DNA of 40,715 nt from Lentisphaerae bacterium ADurb.Bin242 (GTDB taxonomy: Bacteria; Verrucomicrobiota; Lentisphaeria; Victivallales; UBA1829): positions 1 to 40,715 of the forward strand of contig MWCA01000055.1 of assembly GCA_002069785.1 (NCBI GenBank), written 5' to 3'. Made by a program: the position numbers and the translations under genes. The notes under the pieces were generated by a model that worked only from the letters and a program-made list of their open reading frames with translations, had not been told where the DNA came from and made no database searches. Below, piece by piece: positions 33,101 to 40,319 of this stretch; the first letter of the stretch is position 1, and each line of letters starts with the position of its first letter.

Positions 33101-34361
33101 GCTTCAGTGGGAAGGGTCGCTCCAGTCCTGCGAATTCATGGCGATCCTGGCGAAGTATTACCGTTACAACTGGACGCCCACCAGCTGCTTCGAATCCAAC
33201 TACCGCCTCGACCAGCTGATCGGCGACAAACGGCAGGCCGTCTGGTATGTCCGCGACATGCTGGTCATGCACGTGTGGAAATTCCCGGACATCAACATCG
33301 CCCTTCTCTTCGACGTCGCCAACAACTACTACCACAGCTTCTGGGGCGGCAGCGGCCTCTGTCAGCGTATGCCCTATCTCTACCCGAAAAGAGCCTATGT
33401 CGGTGTCGCGACCCTCACCCGGGTGCTCGACCGGGCGGAACTCGTCCGGCAGGTCCCGACCGGCTCGAATTCGGTCTATGCCCTCGAGTTCAAGCGCAAA
33501 GACGGCAAAATGGCATACGCCCTGTGGATCTCTTGCGGCGACGCCGGACTCCAGTGCGATTTTCCATCTTCCTCCAACATAGAACAGATCGACTTTTACG
33601 GGCGCGACCGCAAATTCTCCGGCAAAGTCACCGCGGGGGAAGCGGCCCTTTATCTGGTCTCCGACAAGCCGGTCCGGAAGATTACCCTCGCCGGACGCTC
33701 CTATCCGGAAAACGCCCTGGACGAAAAATTCAAGGTTGCGCAGAAAGCGGACAACGCCGCCGACTGGACGGTCGTCCATGAAAAAGACCCGCGGATGGAG
33801 TTCAAGCCCGGCCAGACCTGGCTGCCCTGCCGTACGCTCGGCAAGTATGAACTCCGCACTGTTTCCGACGGGGAAAAAGGGAAATGCCTCGAGATCGAAC
33901 TCACGCCCGACATGAATCTGCCCGAGCCCTTCCGCGAATACGGCGTATTCCGGCTGAAAACGCCCGTCACGCTCGACGGCGCCCCCCATACGATCGGCAC
34001 CTGGGTCAAGGGGAATTCCGGCTGGGGGCGGATCTTCTGGGAACTCGAGGACGCCGGAGGAAGGAAGTTCATCGCCTGCGGCGGCACGGCCGATGCGGAC
34101 GTCGCCGACTACGAGGGAACCCGTTCCGTCTGTTTCGACGGCTGGAAATTCATCCGGTTCCCGATCACGACAAAGTCTCCTGTCGTCCAAACCAGCACCC
34201 CCAGCCTCGGTAATGAATGGGTCGGGTATCCCGGAAACCTCCGGTATCCGCTCAAGCTGACCGCGTTCGGATTCGATGCGCCGCCGAAACCCCTGATCCT
34301 GACCCGGCGCATCCCGCTCAAACAGGTCCTCCGGGTCCGGGACATCGGCACGACGGAATAG
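30114..34361 (+). CDS. Very large secreted putative glycoside hydrolase, clan-A-like barrel with beta domains
   Basis: 1415 aa; start at 30114 with a purine-rich AAAGGGGGAAGG upstream. The N-terminus is long: Met18 at 30165 is an alternative start, and a hydrophobic segment near residues 32-50 (IVSAAAVLLSAGFGGLSAEE) should be the signal peptide. Residues about 55-300 look like a beta-sandwich binding domain; residues 300-800 hold several more beta-rich segments (EVWLDGNYGG; LEWNIVDADGKTV). A barrel from about 805 (GSWWFHSAH) contains MIFHESAKWG (E906) and TSCFESNYR (E1027), placed like the acid/base and nucleophile of clan-A glycosidases. The last 170 residues are again a beta-sandwich. No family recognised. 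It stands alone behind its own promoter and operator. Codons are richer in G+C than in module D. Confidence 0.82.
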   Translation: MRGKRILTFIGRIAGAAMCATLQKKTFRSSGGIVSAAAVLLSAGFGGLSAEETAVFNHPSDWGNPKFMKVNEDGSLAIRGMGVLFAGEEMIEIDPAAESVLSGEFKAMPGTLDKDKFFFAAIPYDKNRKRIHTIEVNAIPGTDTVVVEGAKAGTREVFVKDASRFKNWHALMLHAAPDFSDLPNRSPALPIESVERTGEGKWKLTLKAPLKTDLPSGMNVRAHAGGAYHYIGCLANPIPKEWMTVTGRITGTKPGDSPTAWYPTTRFIRLAVFGAGPSKDYFLAFRNVKFTSKGGTLTAGAARTRIDLPETAGGAALRLAAGPEGKRIRLVWADGTKTNLTLLASGCTWQPPLSKKDKAAGKPQSPKIDLPDAVLELKGTGAKRFIRPNPEILSGDDAAKIVFWNAPVTEDKNSGSGDAAAKLVEGWNRLPAASKYEADLRFVKTGDGAEVWLDGNYGGTVRGKAPLKEIIAYDANVKHSLEERRESDFLPLDFTRINTPGKWDKADVFLHNSPGKVPVRVFANHHFDVSLHKSAGYSDYLRRYVSDGLADTLMFTVPGVHYTSARVLFAFDPDEPGKEPVLTARITRFSRGGVWDGRAVSRISQTPYRFDGKNAEKAGEVDVNGRKLPLYLAEIPLDTGKIQDLLNYDTCGEKNRLPYLDFEILGKVHERRHAFGDERCKPDPASKSSLHVFAVTLEKAGAEMFVRTLQPGNIFHNEEKPELAVDFAPRRKGNFKLEWNIVDADGKTVSTGSRVPGKENRLNLAQKEKGYYEITVSITENGRTRVAHTASFALLGKDTRQAGYESPYGSWWFHSAHHVTDRIDLAGPLLLKAGFRKTTFLNPGNRNGTNSEEALQVYKLTSTTLPGWNAAFAMFEKGATDAEVAEMLRKYMSAFPHVSNAMIFHESAKWGYKIAPEVLGQPPTPKDKEWEGADKRWENARRYAAIVKKNFPHIRILLGNSLSSTELIAEGMRRRFPQELADNMGMEVVGRNTLPELQWEGSLQSCEFMAILAKYYRYNWTPTSCFESNYRLDQLIGDKRQAVWYVRDMLVMHVWKFPDINIALLFDVANNYYHSFWGGSGLCQRMPYLYPKRAYVGVATLTRVLDRAELVRQVPTGSNSVYALEFKRKDGKMAYALWISCGDAGLQCDFPSSSNIEQIDFYGRDRKFSGKVTAGEAALYLVSDKPVRKITLAGRSYPENALDEKFKVAQKADNAADWTVVHEKDPRMEFKPGQTWLPCRTLGKYELRTVSDGEKGKCLEIELTPDMNLPEPFREYGVFRLKTPVTLDGAPHTIGTWVKGNSGWGRIFWELEDAGGRKFIACGGTADADVADYEGTRSVCFDGWKFIRFPITTKSPVVQTSTPSLGNEWVGYPGNLRYPLKLTAFGFDAPPKPLILTRRIPLKQVLRVRDIGTTE

Positions 34362-34420
34362 GAAGTCTTCCGGGCAGCCCTCCGGCCTGGGCGAAAACAA
34401 GGCGCGCGGGATGAACTCTG

Positions 34421-36304
34421 TTATACCCCCAGCAGTCCGGGCAGGAAAAGTTCCACGTCCGGGTTGCAGTCCGAAAGAGGAGCCTTGTTGTCATCGGTCC
34501 GCATTTCGTAAAGCTGTTTGTCCAGCTGGAGACGCCAGTTCAGGAAGAAGTCGTAGTCGGGCCACGCGCCGCATACGCCGTACGGCTTGTTTTCGGGCGC
34601 ATTGACTTCCCCGATCAACTTCTGTTCCAGGCGGCCGGTCTCGCGGATGTTCTCCCGCACGGCGTCCGGATCGTTCCGTTCGAACGCGGCCACGGCGAGC
34701 GCCCGGAAGTGCCATGCCTTGAACATCGTTTCCTGAAAGTCGATGAATTTGGCGGTGGAAATGAAATGGCGGTTGGCAATGTCCTTTCCCTTGCTTCGCG
34801 CCTGTTCCAGCAGGTCATGGATGGAGGCGAATTCGCGGAGGGTTCCTTCCCATTTTTCCCCGGAGTATTCCGTTTTGAATACGGCCCAGTGCTGCCAGAG
34901 CGGCCAGGGAAGCGGGGCGGTCTGGTCCACGCGCGGAATCTTTTCCAGCGCGGAGAAGAGCTCGAACATCTCGTTTTCCGCGGACGGGAAATAGGCATGG
35001 CAGAGGTCGCGGAGAAGCGCCTTCGGATCCAGACGGGTGTTCCAGGAGAACTGCGAGAGAAAATAGAGATTGAACGTGGAGCGCCACCAGGTATCCGTCC
35101 CGATGAAAAACGGAATGATGCCGCGCAATCCCAGCCGGACCGCTTCCCGGCAGTCCGCAAGAGTGTCGGCGATGCGCAGCGGCAGATTGCCGCGCGCGGC
35201 GGTGTTGTCGGTGATCCGGTAATGAAGACGGTAGACGCCGTGCGCACCGACCCGGTCGGACTTCCTTTTCCACTCCTCGGCCACACGCGGATTGGCGACC
35301 AGCGTAACCATGTTTTTCCGGGGCAGGACATCGGGCGGAACGTCGCTGGTCTCCTTCGTGTAGGAAAGATACTCCACCCAGAGATCGGGACGGACTTTTT
35401 CGATGGCTTCCGCCACCCGGTTGACCGCCTTCAGCACCACGCCCGGCGTCGTGCGGCATTTTTCGCACTGACAGAAACCGTAGCCGTCCTCCGGCCAGGC
35501 GCCCATGATGTCCACCTCCGGGTGCTCCTTCGCATAACGGGCGTAATTTTCGGCCAGGAGCTCGACCGCCTCGTCATTCCCGTAGCAGAGCTGTCCTTTG
35601 CAATGCCGGACGCCCTCCGCGTTCATGGCGAACCATTCCGGGTGCTTCTCGAAGTTGGACACCGGGAAGAAATAACGTCCGGAGTGTTCGCTGAGGTCCA
35701 GAACGATTCCGCGTTTTTCCAGTTCCGGATACAGGTCCGGACCGACGTCGTACCATTCCACGCGCCAGCCGTCCGGCCGTTTTTCCGTGCGGTGCACCGA
35801 GGACATGAAAAAGTTGAAGCGGTTTTTACCGAGCCAGTCGAAAATCTCCCGCAGGAGAGGGAGCTCGTCGCGGTCCACGGAAAAGATGCAGACGCCCCGG
35901 AATTCAAGGTCCGGATTGACGGCTTCCTCGCGGACAGTGATACCGTCCAGTTCCGGAACAATCTCATTCTCCGCCTTCAGCCAGCACCAGCGGAATCCGT
36001 TCTCCTCCAGAAGCGTGTAGACGGCGTTGAGCAATCCGCGCGGGATCAGGGCTCCGATGCGGACCGTCTCCCCCTGGAAGGAGACTTTGAACCCGTCGTA
36101 ACGGAGTCCGGGGTCCTGAACGATCTCGAAAACGAACGATTTTCCGGCACCTTCCGTTCCGGCGGGGGGCAACGCGGCTCCGGTCGCCTTTGCAAGATAA
36201 CGGCGCCATTCCTCCGCGGCAAATTTCTCCACGGGCCCGGCGTTTTTCCGGAGAACGGTCCGGAAGGCGGTAAGTTCCTTCACACTGATTTTTCTTACAG
36301 ACAT
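34421..36304 (-). CDS. DUF4838-type putative glycoside hydrolase, non-secreted
   Basis: 627 aa, ATG 36304 with AAGGAG upstream; no signal peptide. Residues about 1-125 form the alpha-beta domain that precedes such barrels (AAEEWRRYLAKATGAALPPA, RGLLNAVYTLLEENGFRWCW). The DUF4838 barrel follows from about 130 (EFRGVCIFSVDRDELPLL), with GAWPEDGYGFCQCEKC (E272 plus three Cys) aligning with the NCCEND-CICERC segment of the secreted homologue in module C and with the GH20-like proteins. A helical C-terminal part ends the protein. It is 18 nt after the GH42 gene and co-transcribed with it. Likely acts on oligosaccharides in the cytoplasm together with the GH42 enzyme. Confidence 0.85.
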   Translation of the reverse strand: MSVRKISVKELTAFRTVLRKNAGPVEKFAAEEWRRYLAKATGAALPPAGTEGAGKSFVFEIVQDPGLRYDGFKVSFQGETVRIGALIPRGLLNAVYTLLEENGFRWCWLKAENEIVPELDGITVREEAVNPDLEFRGVCIFSVDRDELPLLREIFDWLGKNRFNFFMSSVHRTEKRPDGWRVEWYDVGPDLYPELEKRGIVLDLSEHSGRYFFPVSNFEKHPEWFAMNAEGVRHCKGQLCYGNDEAVELLAENYARYAKEHPEVDIMGAWPEDGYGFCQCEKCRTTPGVVLKAVNRVAEAIEKVRPDLWVEYLSYTKETSDVPPDVLPRKNMVTLVANPRVAEEWKRKSDRVGAHGVYRLHYRITDNTAARGNLPLRIADTLADCREAVRLGLRGIIPFFIGTDTWWRSTFNLYFLSQFSWNTRLDPKALLRDLCHAYFPSAENEMFELFSALEKIPRVDQTAPLPWPLWQHWAVFKTEYSGEKWEGTLREFASIHDLLEQARSKGKDIANRHFISTAKFIDFQETMFKAWHFRALAVAAFERNDPDAVRENIRETGRLEQKLIGEVNAPENKPYGVCGAWPDYDFFLNWRLQLDKQLYEMRTDDNKAPLSDCNPDVELFLPGLLGV

Positions 36305-36322
36305 TTTAATTTCACTCCTTGC

Positions 36323-38314
36323 TTATTCGTGTTCGATGACGCAGAAGTCTCTCGGCTGGAGTTCTAGGCGGCCCCGGGAGAACCTCCCCCCGGCTACCAC
36401 GGTCCCCTTGCAATCCGGTTTGAATGAAACCGGGGTGTCTCCGTGATTCAGGAAGAAGGTCAGCGGCCCGCGGGTCACCGCCTCCACGTTTTCCGGCAAG
36501 GCGCGGCACGGAATTCCGGCCTTTTCTACGGCATACCGGGTCATGACGCGGAGGGAAGCCTCGTCCACGAGGTTGGCGCCGTAATACAGGGCCCAGCCGT
36601 CGCCGTATCGGTTCTCCGTGAAGAAGGGCTGTCCTTTGAGGATCGTGTTTTCATACGAGAGCAGCACGGAGGCTCCGGCCGGCTCCATGTCGGCGATCCA
36701 TTTGTCGGCGAGTCCGGCCACAGGCTTTCCGTTCAGAGTCCCGGAGAAAGTCACCTGTTTGGAAAGGGAACTCTCCCGCGCCTCGTTTTTCGCCATAGGC
36801 ATGTCCGAATTGAACACGATGAAGTCTTCGATGGAAATTCCGAACACTTCCCGGAGATGCTCCGGACCGGGTTCCGGCAGCAGTTTGGAATTGCCGTCAT
36901 ACATGCCGGAGCTTCCGCCGAGGAGGACCACGCCGCCGCGGGCGATGAAAGCCCGGAGCCGCCGGGCCAGTTTTTTCGGGAAATGGGTCTGGAGCGGAAT
37001 CACCAGCAGTTTATACGGACTGAAATCGCGGTCCGGGGGAATGAGGTCGGAATTCACCCCCCAGGCAAGCAGCTGCCGGTGGGAGTATTCCACGGTTTTT
37101 TCGAACTCGCCCCAGTGGGACCAGAACCCGGCGCACCAGCTCCAGAGGGTCTCATAATCGTGAAGGATGGCGGCCTCCTGCTTCGGCAAAGGAAGCGAAG
37201 GATATTTTTTGAACACGGCGTCGAGTTCGCGGGTAACCTCCTGAAGCAAGCGGTAACGGGCGCGCGGCTTGCCCGTGGGTCCCAGAAAGGTTCCGTGACT
37301 CTTTTCGTAGCCGCCCAGATGACTGCGCCAGTGGAAGTAGACGATGTGGTCGTATCCGCGGGCGATGAAGCTCCAGAGGAAGAACCGGAAGAGATTCCGC
37401 ATCGGGGCTCCGGGCGAGGTGGCCGATTCGAGAATCCAGGCGGGCACGCCTTCCTTGAGGCAGCGGTAGCGGTCCAGAACCATGGCATTGTGTCCCATCG
37501 GCTTATCGGCGGACGGATAAAAGTCCTCCCCCATGAAGTCCAGCATTTCCGCGGCTTTGAAACGGTCGAACAGCCCCGCGTAATTGTTGGTGCAAATCCG
37601 GGCGTCCGGGGCGAATTTGCGGATGGCCTGAATCTGGTTGACTATGAACGCCCGGTTCGCCTCGCTGCGGAAACGGAAGGAATCCAGCACACGCCCGGAA
37701 TCCATCTTGAGTTCCATGCCGCCTAACTCGATTTCATCCCAGTCGGAATATTCCTGGCTCCAGAACACCGTCCACCACGCGCGGTTGAGCTTTTCCAGGG
37801 ACCCGTATTTCCTGCGCAGGAAATTGCGGAACTCTTTCTGGCACTCGGCGCAGTGACAGCTTCCGAAAATGGTATGCCCGATCTCGTTGTCCAGCTGCCA
37901 CGCGGCGATGCTTTCACAGGAGGCGAATTCCTTCGCCAGACGCGAAATCAGCTTCGCCGCATATTTCCGGTAAACGGAGGAAGTGTAGCATGTATGGTCG
38001 CGCACGCCGAAATACGCGGTCGTTCCGTCCGGGCGACGGATCCGGATTTCCGGATGCTTTTTCACCAGCCACGCAGGCGCGGTCGATGTGGGCGTGCAGA
38101 GAATGACTTTGATTCCGGCCCTGCCCAGGATTTTCACGGCGGAATGAAGCCATTCGAACGTGTAAACCCCTTCCCTCGGTTCCATGTGCGACCAGGCGAA
38201 TTCGCCGATGCGGACCAGCGAGATTCCCCCTTCTTTCATCAGCTTTGCGTCAAGACGGACCCGTTCCTCCGGCCAGGCTTCCGGATAATAGGCAGTTCCA
38301 ATTTCGATTTTCAT
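36323..38314 (-). CDS. GH42 beta-galactosidase-like enzyme
   Basis: 663 aa, the usual GH42 length, no signal peptide. The family is unmistakable: GTAYYPEAWPEERVRLD at the N-terminus, WQLDNEIG with the acid/base E144, and the nucleophile E296 in PAWILESATS. The zinc-cluster Cys residues C109, C153, C155 and C158 are all present, at the spacing known from Thermus A4 beta-galactosidase. Residues about 400-600 are the trimerisation (beta-galactosidase small-domain) region and the end is the GH42 C-terminal beta domain. First gene of the two-gene set with DUF4838, divergent from the LacI gene at 38608. It should release terminal beta-galactose, though GH42 members also include other specificities such as beta-xylosidase or arabinopyranosidase. 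Confidence 0.93.
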   Translation of the reverse strand: MKIEIGTAYYPEAWPEERVRLDAKLMKEGGISLVRIGEFAWSHMEPREGVYTFEWLHSAVKILGRAGIKVILCTPTSTAPAWLVKKHPEIRIRRPDGTTAYFGVRDHTCYTSSVYRKYAAKLISRLAKEFASCESIAAWQLDNEIGHTIFGSCHCAECQKEFRNFLRRKYGSLEKLNRAWWTVFWSQEYSDWDEIELGGMELKMDSGRVLDSFRFRSEANRAFIVNQIQAIRKFAPDARICTNNYAGLFDRFKAAEMLDFMGEDFYPSADKPMGHNAMVLDRYRCLKEGVPAWILESATSPGAPMRNLFRFFLWSFIARGYDHIVYFHWRSHLGGYEKSHGTFLGPTGKPRARYRLLQEVTRELDAVFKKYPSLPLPKQEAAILHDYETLWSWCAGFWSHWGEFEKTVEYSHRQLLAWGVNSDLIPPDRDFSPYKLLVIPLQTHFPKKLARRLRAFIARGGVVLLGGSSGMYDGNSKLLPEPGPEHLREVFGISIEDFIVFNSDMPMAKNEARESSLSKQVTFSGTLNGKPVAGLADKWIADMEPAGASVLLSYENTILKGQPFFTENRYGDGWALYYGANLVDEASLRVMTRYAVEKAGIPCRALPENVEAVTRGPLTFFLNHGDTPVSFKPDCKGTVVAGGRFSRGRLELQPRDFCVIEHE

Positions 38315-38448
38315 TGGACAAAAACCTTTCCTTGATTTATTTTCGTGGCGGAAACCGCCGCCATGTTATCTGAAAAGACATCAAAACACGAAAATTTTCC
38401 GCGAAAAGGCTTCACTGCATTGATGAAAGGAATTGGATTGGCGGATTT

Positions 38449-38476
38449 ACTATAATCCGGAGAAACGGGTTTGCAA
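38449..38476 (-). promoter_or_regulatory. Putative promoter of the GH42-DUF4838 set
   Basis: On the minus strand TTGCAA (38476-38471), 16-bp spacer, TATAGT (38454-38449). TGCAAAC, also half of the palindrome at 29912-29929, overlaps the -35 box. The leader would be about 130 nt. Confidence 0.4.
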
Positions 38477-38526
38477 CCGTATAAAATGTCTTTCTCAGAA
38501 AAAAAAGAAAAAAAGTCTTTTCCCGA

Positions 38527-38555
38527 TTGACAAAACAGGAAGTGCGATTTATAGT
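38527..38555 (+). promoter_or_regulatory. Promoter of the LacI-type gene at 38608
   Basis: TTGACA (38527-38532), 17-bp spacer, TATAGT (38550-38555), about 50 nt before the start codon. Confidence 0.65.
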
Positions 38556-38571
38556 AAAAAACACACTGCGA

Positions 38572-38579
38572 AAACGTTT
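38572..38579. promoter_or_regulatory. Short palindrome with central CG, possible autoregulatory LacI operator
   Basis: AAACGTTT, in the context GCGAAAACGTTTGAC, shares the AAACGTT core of the operator at 29912-29929 and lies 17 bp after the -10 box of the LacI promoter. Short, so weak on its own. Confidence 0.35.
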
Positions 38580-38607
38580 GACTTGATGTTGACTGTAAGG
38601 AATTGGA

Positions 38608-39666
38608 ATGGCTGTTACCATCAATGACATTGCACGGGTCGCGAAAGTGGACAAGGCGGCGGTTTCCCTCACCTTGAGGGACCGTCCGGAGGCCAACCGT
38701 CTGCGCCCGGAAACCCGGGAACGAATCCGGAAGGCCGCCCGGGAACTTGGCTACCGCCGCAACCTGATCGCATGGTCCACCCGCACGGGAATCGTCAACA
38801 CGCTGGCCGTGATCGGACGGTTCGGCAGGGAAGATGCGCTTTCCTATACGAATTGGATGCTGTTCGGCATTCTGACAACCTGTACCCGCTACGGCTACAA
38901 CATCCGCGTATATCCGGACGACAGCCTGGATTTCGCCCTGGGGGAGATTGCCGGGGGACGGATCTCCCATGTGATTTCGCTGAGCGTGGATTCCGAAATC
39001 CGCAGGCTGACCACCCGGTTTTGTCGCGATGAAGGAATCAAGCTGCTTTATCTCTTCGAAGGAGCCTGCGAGGGCTTCCCTTCCCTCAACACGGACAATT
39101 ACGCCGCGGCGCGGGAGGTGGTGCGATCCCTGGCCGCGCTCGGACACCGCCGCATCGGACTCTTGTGCGTGCCGCACAATTACCTGTATGTCGAAGAACG
39201 TCATAACGGATATCTGGCGGGACTCCGGGAGGCCGGTTTGAAACCCGATCCCGCCTTGGTCGATTGTTCCGACTCCGCTTCTCCGTCCGTGGAAAGAATG
39301 CTCTCCCTTCCGAAAAACAAACGCCCCACCGCGATTTTCGGAATCAGCGACGCACAGGCCGTGGAAGCGGAACGGACCGCGCTCCGGATGGGGCTGAACG
39401 TACCGGGCGACCTTTCCATTTTCGGCTTCGGAAACAGCGATTACAGCCGGGCCGCCTATATACCGGTCTCCACGGTCGACGAGTCTCCCTATGACTGCGG
39501 CGTGCTGGGCGTAAATATCCTCCTTGGAAAACCCGTGGACATCTCCATGCGGGAGGACGGCCGATACCTGATTCCCCCGCGCCTGATCCGGAGGGAATCG
39601 GTCGCCCCGCCCGAAAATTCCACATCCGGAAGACGGGAAAGAAAAGCCGTCTCCGTTCCAATATAA
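38608..39666 (+). CDS. LacI-family transcriptional regulator, region E
   Basis: 352 aa. Residues 1-55 form the LacI helix-turn-helix and hinge: VTINDIARVAKVDKAAVSLT, then RIRKAARELGYRRN. The remainder is a periplasmic-binding-protein-like sensor: VNTLAVIGRFGRED, NTDNYAAAREVVRSLAALGH, RRIGLLCVPH, TAIFGISDAQAVEAE, LSIFGFGNSDYSRAAYIPVS. ATG 38608 has GTAAGGA upstream. It is divergent from the GH42-DUF4838 genes and precedes the 177-aa secreted protein by 31 nt. It probably represses both directions, itself and perhaps the 1415-aa hydrolase gene, whose operator has a similar core. Confidence 0.93.
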   Translation: MAVTINDIARVAKVDKAAVSLTLRDRPEANRLRPETRERIRKAARELGYRRNLIAWSTRTGIVNTLAVIGRFGREDALSYTNWMLFGILTTCTRYGYNIRVYPDDSLDFALGEIAGGRISHVISLSVDSEIRRLTTRFCRDEGIKLLYLFEGACEGFPSLNTDNYAAAREVVRSLAALGHRRIGLLCVPHNYLYVEERHNGYLAGLREAGLKPDPALVDCSDSASPSVERMLSLPKNKRPTAIFGISDAQAVEAERTALRMGLNVPGDLSIFGFGNSDYSRAAYIPVSTVDESPYDCGVLGVNILLGKPVDISMREDGRYLIPPRLIRRESVAPPENSTSGRRERKAVSVPI

Positions 39667-39697
39667 AAAACAACGGCAACGACGAAAGGAAAACATC

Positions 39698-40231
39698 ATG
39701 AAGAAAACAGCTCTCGTGTCCCTGGCTCTCTCCGTATTTTCCTCCGCGCTCCTGATCGCGGCGGACCCCCCGAAACAGGCGGTCTCGAATGGAAAATTCA
39801 CCGAGACGACCCCCATTCCGAAAAATGCCCAGGGCATTGCCGGAACCGTCTGGGCGAAGCATTGGTCGTGCGTCGGAACTGCCGAACTGAAAGACGGCAA
39901 AATTGTCCTGACATCCGGAGTCATTTACCAGTTTCTGCCGATCGTGAACAACCCGCAGCCCTATCTCCTGAAAGGCGAAATCAAGGCCTCTGCTCTTCCG
40001 GGAAAACAGGGGGTGCTGACCGCGCGCCTGAGCACATGCATCCGCAAAGATTCGAAAGAGCCGTTCAGCCATTCCATCCAGAAGAAGTTCGGGCCGTTCC
40101 AGCTGACCGAGAGTCCGCAGGTCTTCCCGTTTGAATGCAGACTGGAACCGTATGAACAAGGGTATCTCTACATCGGGGAATCCAACGCGGTGATCGAATC
40201 GGTTTCGCTGACGGCGACGCCCGTTCAATAA
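39698..40231 (+). CDS. Small secreted beta-rich protein (177 aa), unknown function
   Basis: ATG 39698 with GAAAGGA upstream. Residues 1-22 form a signal peptide (LVSLALSVFSSALLIAAD). The mature part of about 155 residues alternates short strands (AELKDGKIVLTSG, QPYLLKGEIKAS, GYLYIGESNAVIESVSLTA) as in a carbohydrate-binding jelly-roll, here not attached to an enzyme. It has some likeness to the first beta domain of the 1415-aa hydrolase (both have an L-x-GE-x-KA strand), too little to claim homology. It is downstream of the LacI gene and followed by a hairpin terminator. A sugar-binding accessory role is a guess. Confidence 0.75.
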   Translation: MKKTALVSLALSVFSSALLIAADPPKQAVSNGKFTETTPIPKNAQGIAGTVWAKHWSCVGTAELKDGKIVLTSGVIYQFLPIVNNPQPYLLKGEIKASALPGKQGVLTARLSTCIRKDSKEPFSHSIQKKFGPFQLTESPQVFPFECRLEPYEQGYLYIGESNAVIESVSLTATPVQ

Positions 40232-40249
40232 GTTTTCTGCTTCCGATCC

Positions 40250-40282
40250 GGCCGTCCCCGGGAATTTGCCGCGGAGACGGCC
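40250..40282 (+). terminator. Rho-independent terminator after the 177-aa gene
   Basis: GGCCGTC (40250-40256) pairs with GACGGCC (40276-40282), followed by a T-rich run (TTTCTATTT), 18 nt after the stop codon. Confidence 0.55.
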
Positions 40283-40319
40283 TTTCTATTTCCCCGGCGC
40301 CGGACAACTCCGTTTTCCG

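Noticed and set aside
30882..34400. Minus-strand open frame of 1172 codons opposite the 1415-aa gene
   Set aside because: It is a mirror frame caused by the G+C-rich codon use of the real gene: no ribosome site, no domain motif, and a composition swollen in Arg, Gly, Phe and Glu. The plus-strand gene has a promoter, signal peptide and recognisable structure.
34362..34420. Terminator between the convergent 1415-aa and DUF4838 genes
   Set aside because: G+C-rich partial repeats are present, but I find no stem followed by a T-run on either strand.
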